A DNA stretch of 64,000 nucleotides from Caulobacter segnis (GTDB lineage: Bacteria; Pseudomonadota; Alphaproteobacteria; Caulobacterales; Caulobacteraceae). The stretch spans positions 3,100,001-3,164,000 of the forward strand of contig NZ_CP082923.1 in the NCBI RefSeq assembly GCF_019931575.1. The letters run 5' to 3'. Made by a program: the position numbers and the translations under genes. Shown here in pieces: positions 46,428-54,762 of the stretch; position 1 is the first letter of the stretch; the number at the start of each line of letters is the position of its first letter. The notes beneath the pieces were generated by a model that was given only the letters and a program-made list of their open reading frames with translations, was not told where the DNA came from and did no database searches.

Positions 46428-47267
46428 CTATTCAGACCAGGACGGTTTACGACGGGCGAGGAAGGCGCGCACCCCTTCTTGGCCCTCTTCCGACACGCGG
46501 CGGCGGGCGATGCGCTTGGCGGTCTCCTCGATCAGGCCCTTGTCGATTTTCTGGCCAGCGAAGTCGTTGACCAGGGCCTTGGCGTCGCCGATCGCGCCGG
46601 GGGCGCAGGGAGCCATGTCCTCGATCAGAGCGTCGCGGGCCACTTCCAGGCTGGCGACGTCCTCGAACACCTCGTCGACCAGGCCGTAGCCCCAGGCGTC
46701 GTCGGCGTCGAGCACGCGACCGGTGGCGAACAGCAGCTTGGCCGTGCGCGGGCCCAGGGCCTGGATGACATAGGGGCTGATGGTCGCCGGGGTCAGGCCC
46801 AGCTTGACTTCCGAGAAGGCGAACTTGGCGTCGGCCAGGGCCAGGGCGTGGTCGCAGGCGGCCACCAGGCCCGCGCCGCCGCCGAAGGCCGGCCCCTCGA
46901 CCAGGGCCACGGTCAGGGCCGGGATGTCGTGCAGCGCCTTGAGCATATGAGCCAGCTCCAGCGCATCCTCGCGATTGTCGTCCTCGTCCCATTCGACGGC
47001 GTCGGCCATCCAGGAGAGATCGGCGCCGGCGCTGAACGCCCCGCCCACGCCGCGCAGGAACACCACGCGCACGCCCTCGGCCCCGTGCATCGTCTCGAAG
47101 GCCTGACGCAGGGCCGCGACGGTCGCCGCGTCAAAGGCGTTCTTCTTGTCGGGCCGGTTGATCCAGATCGTCACCGCGCCCTCGGGGGTGCTGTCGATAT
47201 GGACGAGCGGGCTCATCGCGTCGGTGTCGTTCACCTCGACGATGGGATCGGCGATCGGGTTGGTCAT
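46428..47267 (-). CDS. Enoyl-CoA hydratase/isomerase, probable methylglutaconyl-CoA hydratase
   Basis: The 279-residue crotonase-fold protein has NRPDKKNAFDAATVAAL, the oxyanion-hole segment GVGGAFSAGADLSWM (about 75-89) and the active-site glutamate region VEGPAFGGGAGLVAACD (about 122-138) followed by FAFSEVKLGLTPATISPY. Its place between mccB and mccA points to hydration of 3-methylglutaconyl-CoA to HMG-CoA. The first 18 residues (MTNPIADPIVEVNDTDAM) may be an over-extension; MSPLV is an alternative start. Confidence 0.9.
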   Translation of the reverse strand: MTNPIADPIVEVNDTDAMSPLVHIDSTPEGAVTIWINRPDKKNAFDAATVAALRQAFETMHGAEGVRVVFLRGVGGAFSAGADLSWMADAVEWDEDDNREDALELAHMLKALHDIPALTVALVEGPAFGGGAGLVAACDHALALADAKFAFSEVKLGLTPATISPYVIQALGPRTAKLLFATGRVLDADDAWGYGLVDEVFEDVASLEVARDALIEDMAPCAPGAIGDAKALVNDFAGQKIDKGLIEETAKRIARRRVSEEGQEGVRAFLARRKPSWSE

Positions 47268-47291
47268 GGGGGGCCCTCTCTTGGCCTGAAG

Positions 47292-48884
47292 CTACATCCG
47301 GAAAACGCCGAAGGTCGTCTCGGGGATCGGCGCGTTGAGACTGGCCGAGATTGCGAGACCCAGCACGTCACGCGTTTGTGCTGGATCAATGATGCCGTCA
47401 TCCCACAGCCGCGCGGTCGCATGGTAGGGGTTGCCCTCGTCCTCATAGCGCTGGCGGATCGGCGCCTTGAAGGCTTCCGCCTCCTCCGGCGTCCACTTGG
47501 CGGCGTCGCGGTGGACCGTGGCCAGCACGCTGGCGGCCTGCTCGCCGCCCATCACCGAAATGCGGCTGTTGGGCCAGGTGAACAGGAAGCGCGGGCTGTA
47601 GGCGCGGCCGCACATGCCGTAGTTGCCGGCCCCGAAGCTGCCGCCGATCAGGACGGTGAACTTGGGGACCTCGGCCGAGGCGACCGCCGTGACCAGCTTG
47701 GCGCCGTCCTTGGCGATGCCGCCGGCCTCGTACTTGCCGCCGACCATGAAGCCCGAGATGTTCTGCAGGAAGACCAGCGGGATCTTGCGCTTGCAGGCCA
47801 GCTCGATGAAGTGCGCCCCCTTCAGGGCGCTTTCGCTGAACAACACGCCGTTATTGGCCAGGATCGCGACCGGCTGGCCCCAGATGCGGGCGAAGCCGCA
47901 GACCAGGGTCGTGCCGTACAGCGCCTTGAACTCGTCGAACCGGCTGCCGTCGACGATGCGGGCGATGACCTCGCGCACGTCGTAGGGCGCGCGGACGTCC
48001 GTCGGCACGACGCCGTAGATCTCTTCGGGATCGTACAGCGGCGGCTCGGCCTCGGCGACGACCAGCGGCTCGGGCTTGGTGGTGTTGAGGTTGGCGACGA
48101 TCGAGCGGACGATCTCCAGCGCGTGCTCGTCGTTCTCGGCCACGTGGTCGACCACGCCCGAGCGGCGGCCATGGGTCTCGGCCCCGCCCAGTTCCTCGGC
48201 GCTGATCACCTCGCCCGTGGCGGCCTTCACCAGCGGCGGGCCGGCCAGGAAGATGGTGCCCTGGTCGCGGACGATCACCGTCTCGTCGCTCATCGCCGGG
48301 ACATAGGCCCCGCCGGCGGTGCACGAGCCCATCACGCAGGCGATCTGCGCGATGCCGGCCGCGCTCATCCGCGCCTGGTTGAAGAAGATGCGGCCGAAGT
48401 GGTCGCGGTCGGGGAAGACCTCGGCCTGGTGCGGCAGGTTCGCGCCGCCGCTGTCGACCAGATAGACGCACGGCAGATGGTTCTGGGCGGCGATCTCCTG
48501 GGCGCGCAGATGCTTCTTCACCGTCATCGGGAAATAGGCGCCGCCCTTCACCGTGGCGTCGTTGGCCACGATCATCACCTCGCGCCCCGACACCCGGCCG
48601 ACGCCGCAGATCATGCCCGCGCCCGGCGCCTCGCCGTTGTAGAGGTCGCAGGCCGCCAGCTGGCCGATCTCCAGGAAGGGCGAGCCGGGATCCAGCAGGC
48701 GCTCGACGCGCTGGCGCGGCAGCAGCTTGCCGCGCGAGGCGTGACGCTCGCGCGAACTCTCCGGACCGCCCAACGCCGCCTCGGCGACCTTGTCGCGCAG
48801 TTCGTCGACCAGAGCGCGGTTGTGAGCCGCGTTGCGGGCGAAGGCGTCGCCGGACGCGTCGATAACGGAGTTCAACTTCGGCAT
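47292..48884 (-). CDS. mccB: Methylcrotonoyl-CoA carboxylase carboxyltransferase beta subunit
   Basis: The 530-residue protein is a crotonase-superfamily carboxyltransferase of MCC type: [18 protein letters not shown] near 54-71, the acyl-CoA-binding [23 protein letters not shown] and the biotin-side [24 protein letters not shown] with ENNGVLF-type motifs. C-terminal [22 protein letters not shown] is diagnostic for MccB. First gene of the mccB-hydratase-DUF3667-mccA run; no transcriptional regulator is next to it. Confidence 0.94.
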   Translation of the reverse strand: MPKLNSVIDASGDAFARNAAHNRALVDELRDKVAEAALGGPESSRERHASRGKLLPRQRVERLLDPGSPFLEIGQLAACDLYNGEAPGAGMICGVGRVSGREVMIVANDATVKGGAYFPMTVKKHLRAQEIAAQNHLPCVYLVDSGGANLPHQAEVFPDRDHFGRIFFNQARMSAAGIAQIACVMGSCTAGGAYVPAMSDETVIVRDQGTIFLAGPPLVKAATGEVISAEELGGAETHGRRSGVVDHVAENDEHALEIVRSIVANLNTTKPEPLVVAEAEPPLYDPEEIYGVVPTDVRAPYDVREVIARIVDGSRFDEFKALYGTTLVCGFARIWGQPVAILANNGVLFSESALKGAHFIELACKRKIPLVFLQNISGFMVGGKYEAGGIAKDGAKLVTAVASAEVPKFTVLIGGSFGAGNYGMCGRAYSPRFLFTWPNSRISVMGGEQAASVLATVHRDAAKWTPEEAEAFKAPIRQRYEDEGNPYHATARLWDDGIIDPAQTRDVLGLAISASLNAPIPETTFGVFRM

Positions 48885-49054
48885 GACCGACGCTTAGCCT
48901 TTTCCACCCTAGCCCGGAAGTCGGAGTTTTTTGAACCCCTAACCGAAAGGTTCCGAGCCAAATCCGTTCTCGGACATTTCAGCTTCGGGATCAACAGTTG
49001 CGCCCAAACGCGCCCCCGTGGTCAAGCCTGCCCGAACAAGCTAGCGTCCGCGCC

Positions 49055-50830
49055 GTGGAAACGCCCCTGCCCGACGACTCGGCCCTGGCGCGCCTGTTCG
49101 CCCGTGAGCGGCGAACCGGGGCGGCCGCCTGGTTTTCCCTGCCCGGCGGGGCGACGCTGTTCGAGCCCGGCGAGGACGCCGACCACCTCTATTTCCTGAA
49201 GACCGGACGCCTGGGCGCCTTCCGCAAGGAGGAAGGCCAGGAGCCGCAGTTCCTGGGCGTGATCCGTCCCGGCGAGCCTGCCGGCGAGATGGCCCTTGTC
49301 GGCGGCACGCCCCATTCGGCCAATATGGTGGCCCTGCGCGACAGCGAGGTCCTGGCCCTGCCCCGCGAGGATTTCTTCGAGGCGGCCGAGGAAGACCCGA
49401 CCGTGATGCTGGAGCTGTCGCGGTTGATGATCCGCCGCGCCCGCCAGGCCCAGACCCAGGCGGCGATCGGCGATCCGTCGGTGTTCGGCTTCATCGCCGT
49501 CGAGCCCGGCGCGGCGATCCGGCCGATCGTCGAGCGCCTGGCCCGCTGCATCGAGAGCCTGGGCTACTCCGCCACCGTCGAGGGCGGCGAGTCCCTGCTG
49601 GCGCCGACGGAATGGTTCAGCAATGTCGAGCGCGAGCACGACTTCGTCCTCTATGTCGCCGAGGCCGACGAAACCGCCTGGAAGCATGTGGTCGGCCGCC
49701 AGGTCGACCGGCTGTTCCGCGTCGGTCGTGGCGACCGGGCGCCGCCGGCCGCCGTGCCGACCTACGCCTCGGGTCCGCTGCAGGCCCAGCGCCTGGTCGA
49801 CCTGATCCTGCTGCAGTCGGCCAGCCTGGCGCGGCCCAGCGGCTCGGCGGCCTGGATGGAGGCCACCCAGGCCGCGCGGCTGTTCCATCTGCGCGAGAAC
49901 GGCGTCGCCGACCTGCAGCGCCTGGCCCGCGTGCTGACGGGGCAGTCGGTCGGCCTCGTGCTCTCGGGCGGCGGCGCGCGGGCCTACGCCCACATCGGCG
50001 CGATCCAGGCGATGCGCGAGCGCGGCATCCCGATCGACTTCGTCGGCGGCGCCTCGATGGGCGGCATCGTGGCGGCCGGCATCGCCATGGGCTGGGACGA
50101 CGGCGAGCTGGAGGACCGCATCCGTCGGGCCTTTGTCGACAGCAGCCCGCTCGACGACATCGCCTTCCCCATGATCGCCATGACCCGAGGCGAGAAGGTC
50201 AAGGCGCGCCTGGACGAGCATTTCGGCACGGTCGACATCAGCGACCTGTGGCTGCCGTTCTTCTGCGTCTCGTCGAACCTGACCTCGGGCGCCTACCATC
50301 TGCATCGCACGGGCGACCTGCAGACGGCGCTGCGGGCCTCGATCTCGCTGCCCGGCGTGTTGCCGCCAGCCACCGAGAAGGGCCAGGTGCTTGTCGACGG
50401 GGCGGTGATGAAGAACTTCCCGGCCGACGTGATGCGGTCGTTCCAGCTGGGGCCGATCGTCGGCGTCGACGTCACGCGCGGCCGTAGCATAACCAGCGAC
50501 GACATCGTCGCCCCGCCGTCGCTCTGGAGCTGGATCCTGTCGGGCGAATGGCGCAAGGGCCCGCCGATCGTGGCCTTGCTGATGCGCGCCGCGACCGTGA
50601 CCACCGGCCGCGACCTGGCCGCCGCCCGCGAGGCCACCGACGTCTTGATCACCCCGAAGCTCGAGGGCATCGACATTCGCGACTGGCGCGCCTTCGAACC
50701 GGCGGTGAAGGCCGGCTACATCGCCGCGAGCTTCGCGCTGGAAGGCCTGCACATTCCGGTGACCGAACTGCGCCGCCGTCCCAGCCTGGCCGAACGGCGC
50801 GCGGGTCTCAGCCCTTTCGCGCCACGATGA
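49055..50830 (+). CDS. Patatin-like phospholipase with N-terminal cyclic-nucleotide-binding domain
   Basis: The 591-residue protein begins with a cNMP-binding-type beta-barrel (about 20-135: GEDADHLYFLKTGRLGAF, GEPAGEMALVGGTPHSANMVAL), has a middle region, then a patatin domain with the glycine-rich oxyanion loop SGGGARAYAHIG (about 306-317), the nucleophile in GGASMGG (Ser334) and the catalytic aspartate in VDGAVMKN (Asp448). This order matches the NTE/lysophospholipase branch. Start chosen is GTG at 49055; a TTG 57 bp upstream is less likely. It overlaps the end of the convergent methyltransferase gene by 23 bp. Confidence 0.88.
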   Translation: METPLPDDSALARLFARERRTGAAAWFSLPGGATLFEPGEDADHLYFLKTGRLGAFRKEEGQEPQFLGVIRPGEPAGEMALVGGTPHSANMVALRDSEVLALPREDFFEAAEEDPTVMLELSRLMIRRARQAQTQAAIGDPSVFGFIAVEPGAAIRPIVERLARCIESLGYSATVEGGESLLAPTEWFSNVEREHDFVLYVAEADETAWKHVVGRQVDRLFRVGRGDRAPPAAVPTYASGPLQAQRLVDLILLQSASLARPSGSAAWMEATQAARLFHLRENGVADLQRLARVLTGQSVGLVLSGGGARAYAHIGAIQAMRERGIPIDFVGGASMGGIVAAGIAMGWDDGELEDRIRRAFVDSSPLDDIAFPMIAMTRGEKVKARLDEHFGTVDISDLWLPFFCVSSNLTSGAYHLHRTGDLQTALRASISLPGVLPPATEKGQVLVDGAVMKNFPADVMRSFQLGPIVGVDVTRGRSITSDDIVAPPSLWSWILSGEWRKGPPIVALLMRAATVTTGRDLAAAREATDVLITPKLEGIDIRDWRAFEPAVKAGYIAASFALEGLHIPVTELRRRPSLAERRAGLSPFAPR

Positions 50831-51581
50831 ACAGCCGCTTGAACGGGAACAGCGTCACCCCGTCCTCGCGGCGCGGATGGTCGCGGGCCAGCCGCGCCCG
50901 CCAGGCGTCGAGGAACGGCTTCTTCTCGTCGTCCGGCAGGGCGTCGAGATAGGGGCGCAGGGTCGTGCCCATGGTCCAGTCGACGATCGGATCCTGGCCG
51001 TGCAGGGCGTGCAGGTAGGTGGTCGTCCAGATGTCGATCGCGGGGCAGAACGGCGCCAGCCAGGCGTAGTAGTCCTGCGGATCGTGAGCGGCGCGCACGC
51101 CCTCCACGCCCGTGAAGCGTCCGGCCCACGCGCCATCGGCGGCGATCTCCAGCAGGCTGGCCCGCCAGCCCAGCCCCTCGACGACCGGCATCTGGATCGC
51201 CAGCACGCCGCCGGGCGTCAGGCTCCCGGCCAGGCGCGGGATCAGCGCGGCATGGTCGTCCACCCACTGCAGGGCGGCGTTGGAGAAGATCAGGTCGGCC
51301 GGAGCGTCGGGCGCGAAGCCGGCGATGTCGCCCAGCACCCACTCGACCCGCGCCGGCAGGGCCTTGGCGCGCGCCAGCATCTCCGGGCTGGAATCCAACC
51401 CCCTCACCCGCGCCGCCGGGTGGCGCGCGGCCAGCAGGGCGGCCTGTTCGCCGAGGCCGCAGCCGAGGTCCCAGATCTCTCGCGGATCCAGGTCGCGCGG
51501 AATGGCCGTCAGCAGGTCCAGCGCCGGTCGTTCGCGGTAGCCCCGGTAAAGGGCGTAGACGTCAGGATCCCAGCTCGCCAT
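50808..51581 (-). CDS. tam: Trans-aconitate 2-methyltransferase-like SAM enzyme
   Basis: The 257-residue protein has WDLGCGLGEQAALLAARHP (motif I, about 37-55), GLDSSPEMLARA, FSNAALQWVDDH and IQMPVVEGLGWRASLLEIA, a pattern typical of Tam. Tam methylates trans-aconitate, a spontaneous isomer that inhibits aconitase. The end overlaps 23 bp with the patatin gene (convergent). Gene symbol is by resemblance; activity not provable from sequence. Confidence 0.82.
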   Translation of the reverse strand: MASWDPDVYALYRGYRERPALDLLTAIPRDLDPREIWDLGCGLGEQAALLAARHPAARVRGLDSSPEMLARAKALPARVEWVLGDIAGFAPDAPADLIFSNAALQWVDDHAALIPRLAGSLTPGGVLAIQMPVVEGLGWRASLLEIAADGAWAGRFTGVEGVRAAHDPQDYYAWLAPFCPAIDIWTTTYLHALHGQDPIVDWTMGTTLRPYLDALPDDEKKPFLDAWRARLARDHPRREDGVTLFPFKRLFIVARKG

Positions 51582-51719
51582 CCGAATCCCCTCCCCCGCG
51601 ACAATTCGCGCTGATGCAACCTGCGCCTTCGCGAAGAATTCTTCTCATAGGCGAAGATTCAGCATACGGTCCATGTCAGGTCTCCGACAGAGGGACTACT
51701 AGGGAAGGATTCACGCGGT

Positions 51720-51869
51720 ATGCCCACGCGCATTCATCTAGCGCCGAGCGGCCCTTCGGCCCCGGTTCCCAGTATTCGTCGCATCAACTTCAACCGCCCG
51801 CTCGCGATCGGCGCGGCCCTCGTTCTGTGGGCGGCGATCCTGGTGGGCCTCAAGCTGCTGACGGTCTGA
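51720..51869 (+). CDS. 49-residue single-pass membrane protein
   Basis: ATG at 51720, with AGGGAAGGA upstream, encodes MPTRIHLAPSGPSAPVPSIR, a short polar stretch, then a hydrophobic helix (about 28-46, ending LLTV). The reading frame is supported by GC3 and by a hairpin just after the stop. It lies 138 bp from the divergent methyltransferase gene. A longer 108-codon frame overlapping it reads as low-complexity and was rejected. Confidence 0.55.
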   Translation: MPTRIHLAPSGPSAPVPSIRRINFNRPLAIGAALVLWAAILVGLKLLTV

Positions 51870-51878
51870 TCAAAAAGG

Positions 51879-51897
51879 CCGCGACGTCGCGTCGCGG
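51879..51897 (+). terminator. Hairpin after the 49-residue gene
   Basis: CCGCGACG (51879-51886) pairs with CGTCGCGG (51890-51897) around TCG. The following sequence has CTCTTTT only 10 bp later, so termination would be weak. Confidence 0.45.
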
Positions 51898-51974
51898 GCG
51901 GTTCCCTCTTTTCAACCGCGCGATCAGACCCATATGCTGACTGTGTTGTTCAACCAACTGAAAGGAGGTGACCA

Positions 51975-52043
51975 GTGTCTCATTGTCTCCAACCGCGGTC
52001 GCAAGTCGTGACCTGGAGCCTTAAGAGCGAGGTTTCCGCCTAA
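51975..52043 (+). CDS. Candidate 22-residue microprotein with a very strong ribosome-binding site
   Basis: GTG at 51975 follows AAAGGAGGTGACCA, a nearly complete match to the 16S rRNA 3' end, stronger than at any neighbouring gene. It encodes MSHCLQPRSQVVTWSLKSEV plus SA. After the stop come two small hairpins (GGCGT-TGA-ACGCC and GCTGC-GAAA-GCGGC) and a strong terminator, so the whole looks like a compact transcription unit of about 180 nt. It could be a dual-function RNA. No homologue recognised. Confidence 0.5.
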   Translation: MSHCLQPRSQVVTWSLKSEVSA

Positions 52044-52100
52044 GGCGTTGAACGCCAAAGGTTTCTAAGTCACGTGCTGCGAAAGCGGCTACGACGATGG

Positions 52101-52134
52101 AGGGTCGTCCCGAGCAATCGGGACGACCCTTTTT
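52101..52134 (+). terminator. Strong intrinsic terminator of the tiny-ORF unit
   Basis: A perfect 13-bp stem (52101-52113 with 52118-52130) with a GCAA tetraloop, followed by TTTTTC. It also faces the convergent isovaleryl-CoA dehydrogenase gene, which ends at 52160. Confidence 0.9.
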
Positions 52135-52159
52135 CATGTCCGTCACGCGTGTCGGAGCG

Positions 52160-53320
52160 CTACGCCCCGATCAGCTCGCGGCCGATCAGGAAGCGGCGGA
52201 TCTCGTTGGTGCCTGCGCCGATGTCATAGAGCTTGGCGTCGCGCAGCAGGCGCTCGACCGGCCACTCCTTGGTGTAGCCCGCGCCGCCCAGGGCCTGGAT
52301 GGCCTCCAGCGACACCTTCACCGCATTCTCGCTGGCCATCAGGATCGCGCCGGCCGCGTCGAAGCGCGTGGTCTTGCCCGCGTCGCAGGCCCGCGCGACG
52401 GCGTAGACATAGGCCCGGGCCGAGTTCAGGGCGACGTACATGTCGGCGATCTTGCCCTGCATCAGCTGGAACGAGCCGATCGCCTGGCCGAACTGTTTGC
52501 GGTCGCGCACATACGGCAGGACGATGTCGAGGCACGCCTGCATGATGCCCAGTGGGCCGGCGCTGAGCACGGCGCGCTCGTAGTCCAGGCCGCTCATCAG
52601 CACCCCGACGCCGCCGCCGACCGGGCCCATGACGTTCTCTTCCGGGATCTCGCAGTCCTCGAACACCAGTTCGGCGGTGTCCGACCCGCGCATGCCCATC
52701 TTGTCCAGCTTCTTGGAGACGCTTAAGCCCGTCATGCCCTTCTCGACGATGAAGGCGGTGATGCCGCGGCTGCCCTCGCCCGTCTTGGCGTAGACCACCA
52801 GGGTGTCGGCGTGCGGGGCGTTGGTGATCCAGAACTTCGTGCCGTTCAGGACGTAGCGGTCACCGCGCGGCTCGGCGCGCAGCTTCATCGAGACGACGTC
52901 CGAGCCCGAACCGGCCTCGCTCATGGCCAGGGAACCGACATGCTCGCCGCTGATCAGCTTGGGCAGGTAGCGCTGCTTCTGGTCGGGCGTGGCCCACCGG
53001 CGGATCTGGTTGACGCAGAGGTTCGAATGGGCGCCGTAGCTGAGGCCCACCGAGGCCGAGGCGCGGGAGACCTCCTCCATGGCCACCACGTGCTCCAGAT
53101 AACCCAGGCCCAGGCCGCCGAACTCTTCCTCGACGGTGATGCCATGCAGACCAAGGTCGCCCATCGGGATCCACAGGCCGCGCGGGAACTCGTTGGTCTC
53201 GTCGATGTGGGCGGCCAGGGGCGCGATCTTGTCGGCGGCGAAGCGGGCCGTGGTCTCGCGGATCGCGTCTGCCGTCTCGCCCAGGGCGAAGTCCATCGAG
53301 GGTGCGAAATTCATCGTCAT
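52160..53320 (-). CDS. ivd: Isovaleryl-CoA dehydrogenase
   Basis: The 386-residue acyl-CoA dehydrogenase oxidises isovaleryl-CoA in leucine breakdown. [10 protein letters not shown] (about 132-141), FWITNAP and [15 protein letters not shown] are standard ACAD motifs. The catalytic glutamate is in [10 protein letters not shown] (Glu248), where isovaleryl-CoA dehydrogenases keep it, and the other possible base position in [11 protein letters not shown] is Gly/Ala, which separates IVD from the straight-chain enzymes. ATG 53320 has GGGAGG upstream. It is about 3.3 kb from mccB, on the same strand, separated by the patatin and Tam genes. Confidence 0.93.
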   Translation of the reverse strand: MTMNFAPSMDFALGETADAIRETTARFAADKIAPLAAHIDETNEFPRGLWIPMGDLGLHGITVEEEFGGLGLGYLEHVVAMEEVSRASASVGLSYGAHSNLCVNQIRRWATPDQKQRYLPKLISGEHVGSLAMSEAGSGSDVVSMKLRAEPRGDRYVLNGTKFWITNAPHADTLVVYAKTGEGSRGITAFIVEKGMTGLSVSKKLDKMGMRGSDTAELVFEDCEIPEENVMGPVGGGVGVLMSGLDYERAVLSAGPLGIMQACLDIVLPYVRDRKQFGQAIGSFQLMQGKIADMYVALNSARAYVYAVARACDAGKTTRFDAAGAILMASENAVKVSLEAIQALGGAGYTKEWPVERLLRDAKLYDIGAGTNEIRRFLIGRELIGA

Positions 53321-53339
53321 AGCGGCCTCCCATAGCACA

Positions 53340-53372
53340 AACGCCCGCAGGTCACCGGGACCCGCGGGCGTT
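53340..53372 (-). terminator. Hairpin terminator after the lysozyme gene
   Basis: AACGCCCGC (53340-53348) pairs with GCGGGCGTT (53364-53372), with internal GGT/ACC pairing. Read on the minus strand it is 33 bp past the lysozyme gene stop and ends in a short T-run; it also lies 20 bp upstream of the ivd start. Confidence 0.65.
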
Positions 53373-53404
53373 CTTGCTCACCTTCCCCGAGGGAAAGAAA
53401 GGAA

Positions 53405-54670
53405 CTATTTCTTGCGGCTCGTCTCGGGCCCGGCCAGGCGCCGAAGCAGAAGATAAGCCGAAACCACGAAACAGATCGCGCCGATCGTGCTGGCGCCATA
53501 GCCGAACAGTTTCACGTTTTCGTCGGCCCCCGCAGCCACAGTCAGGATCCACAGCACTCCGCCGCCGAACAGGGCCAGACCCAGTATGCCCAGCACGAGC
53601 AGCAGGCTGGCGTTGCCGAAGCGCGGCGGCTCGGACTTGACCGCCGGCGCCGCCATCGAGTCCAGGCCGGCCTCTTCGCTGGTCGAGAAGCCATCGAGGT
53701 TGAACACCGACGCCCCGTTGGCGGGGTCGAACAGGGTCGGCTCGCTGGGCGTAGCGGTCTCGACCGTCGTCTCTTCGTTGGCCGGGGTCGGCGTCAGCTG
53801 GAACGGCGTGAGCTCGACCGGGGCCGCCTGCGGCGCCTCGGCGGGCATGGGCTCGACCGGCGTCGTGGTAGTCGCGTCCTGGAAGAGGACCGGCGCCGGA
53901 TCGGCGGCGGCCGGCTGGGCCGGGACCGGCGGCTCGGGCAGGCCCAGCTCGTCCTGGCGCGGGATCACCGGCGACTCGGACAGAATGGCCTCCAGGCGCG
54001 CGCCGACCGCCGCGGCCGACTGCTCGGTGGCGGTCGGAGTGTCCTCTTCCGGGACAACCACGTTCAGCGGCAGGCCTTCCTCACGCGCGGCGACGACCCG
54101 GTCGCCTTCCATGCGGGTGTTGACGGTCGTCGGCGTCTGCTTGGGGATGGCGCAGCTGGCGTCGTAGTCGACCTTGGGGCGCAGCACCGGGCTGGGCGCG
54201 GGCACCCACTCGCCGTTGGCCGGCGTCAGGAACAGGGTCTTCTCGGCCGAGCGGCGACGGACCAGGGCGTCGATGACGATCCGCTCGCCCTCGAAATCGG
54301 CCTTGCGCCACATCTCCATCGCGCAAGCGGCCTGCAGCAGCGAGCCCTCGTTGATCCGGCGCAGCACGCCCGAACGCAGGAAGTTCTCGAGGCCGATGTT
54401 GAAGGCGAAGCAGACGAGCGCGTCGAACTGGTTCTGGTTCAGCGGCGCGTAGGTGTGCTCGTTGACCGAATGGGCGACCGAGATCAGGTCGTACAGCAGC
54501 AGCGCCTCGGCGTCCTTTTCCGAGACGGACGCCCCCGCGCGGGCGGTCAGGGTGTGGCCGTAGCCGACGGTCCAGCGACCGTCGGGCAGCCTGGCGGCGT
54601 GCTGACGGTAGCCCTCGAACCTCTTGATGAGATCGACGGCAACCCGGGAGACCTGATGACGCGGTTTCAT
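53405..54670 (-). CDS. Membrane-anchored GH24 lysozyme-like protein
   Basis: The 421-residue protein starts with a T4-lysozyme-type (GH24) domain of about 150 residues: VDLIKRFEGYRQHA with the catalytic glutamate (Glu19), LPDGRWTVGYGHT with the Asp/Thr pair (Asp30, Thr40), and FDALVCFAFNIG. A 190-residue Pro/Glu/Thr-rich region follows, then two membrane spans (about 355-380 and 388-409) and a basic end. No signal peptide precedes the lysozyme domain. This architecture (soluble muramidase first, C-terminal membrane anchor) differs from phage endolysins. No other phage gene is near. Confidence 0.85.
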   Translation of the reverse strand: MKPRHQVSRVAVDLIKRFEGYRQHAARLPDGRWTVGYGHTLTARAGASVSEKDAEALLLYDLISVAHSVNEHTYAPLNQNQFDALVCFAFNIGLENFLRSGVLRRINEGSLLQAACAMEMWRKADFEGERIVIDALVRRRSAEKTLFLTPANGEWVPAPSPVLRPKVDYDASCAIPKQTPTTVNTRMEGDRVVAAREEGLPLNVVVPEEDTPTATEQSAAAVGARLEAILSESPVIPRQDELGLPEPPVPAQPAAADPAPVLFQDATTTTPVEPMPAEAPQAAPVELTPFQLTPTPANEETTVETATPSEPTLFDPANGASVFNLDGFSTSEEAGLDSMAAPAVKSEPPRFGNASLLLVLGILGLALFGGGVLWILTVAAGADENVKLFGYGASTIGAICFVVSAYLLLRRLAGPETSRKK

Positions 54671-54762
54671 CGCCTAGTTGACCCAGTTTGAGACACACAC
54701 GGATGTATTCGCCTGTCCCGGCGCAAGGTCGGCGCCAGTTTCGCCGAAAAGGCGAATATCCC

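Noticed and set aside
51614..51940. 108-codon open frame between Tam and the tiny-ORF unit
   Set aside because: Low-complexity and no ribosome-binding site; the overlapping 49-codon frame has a better start and a membrane helix.
53405..54670. Prophage remnant suggested by the lysozyme gene
   Set aside because: No holin, tail, integrase or terminase gene lies nearby and the protein has a host-type membrane-anchored architecture.
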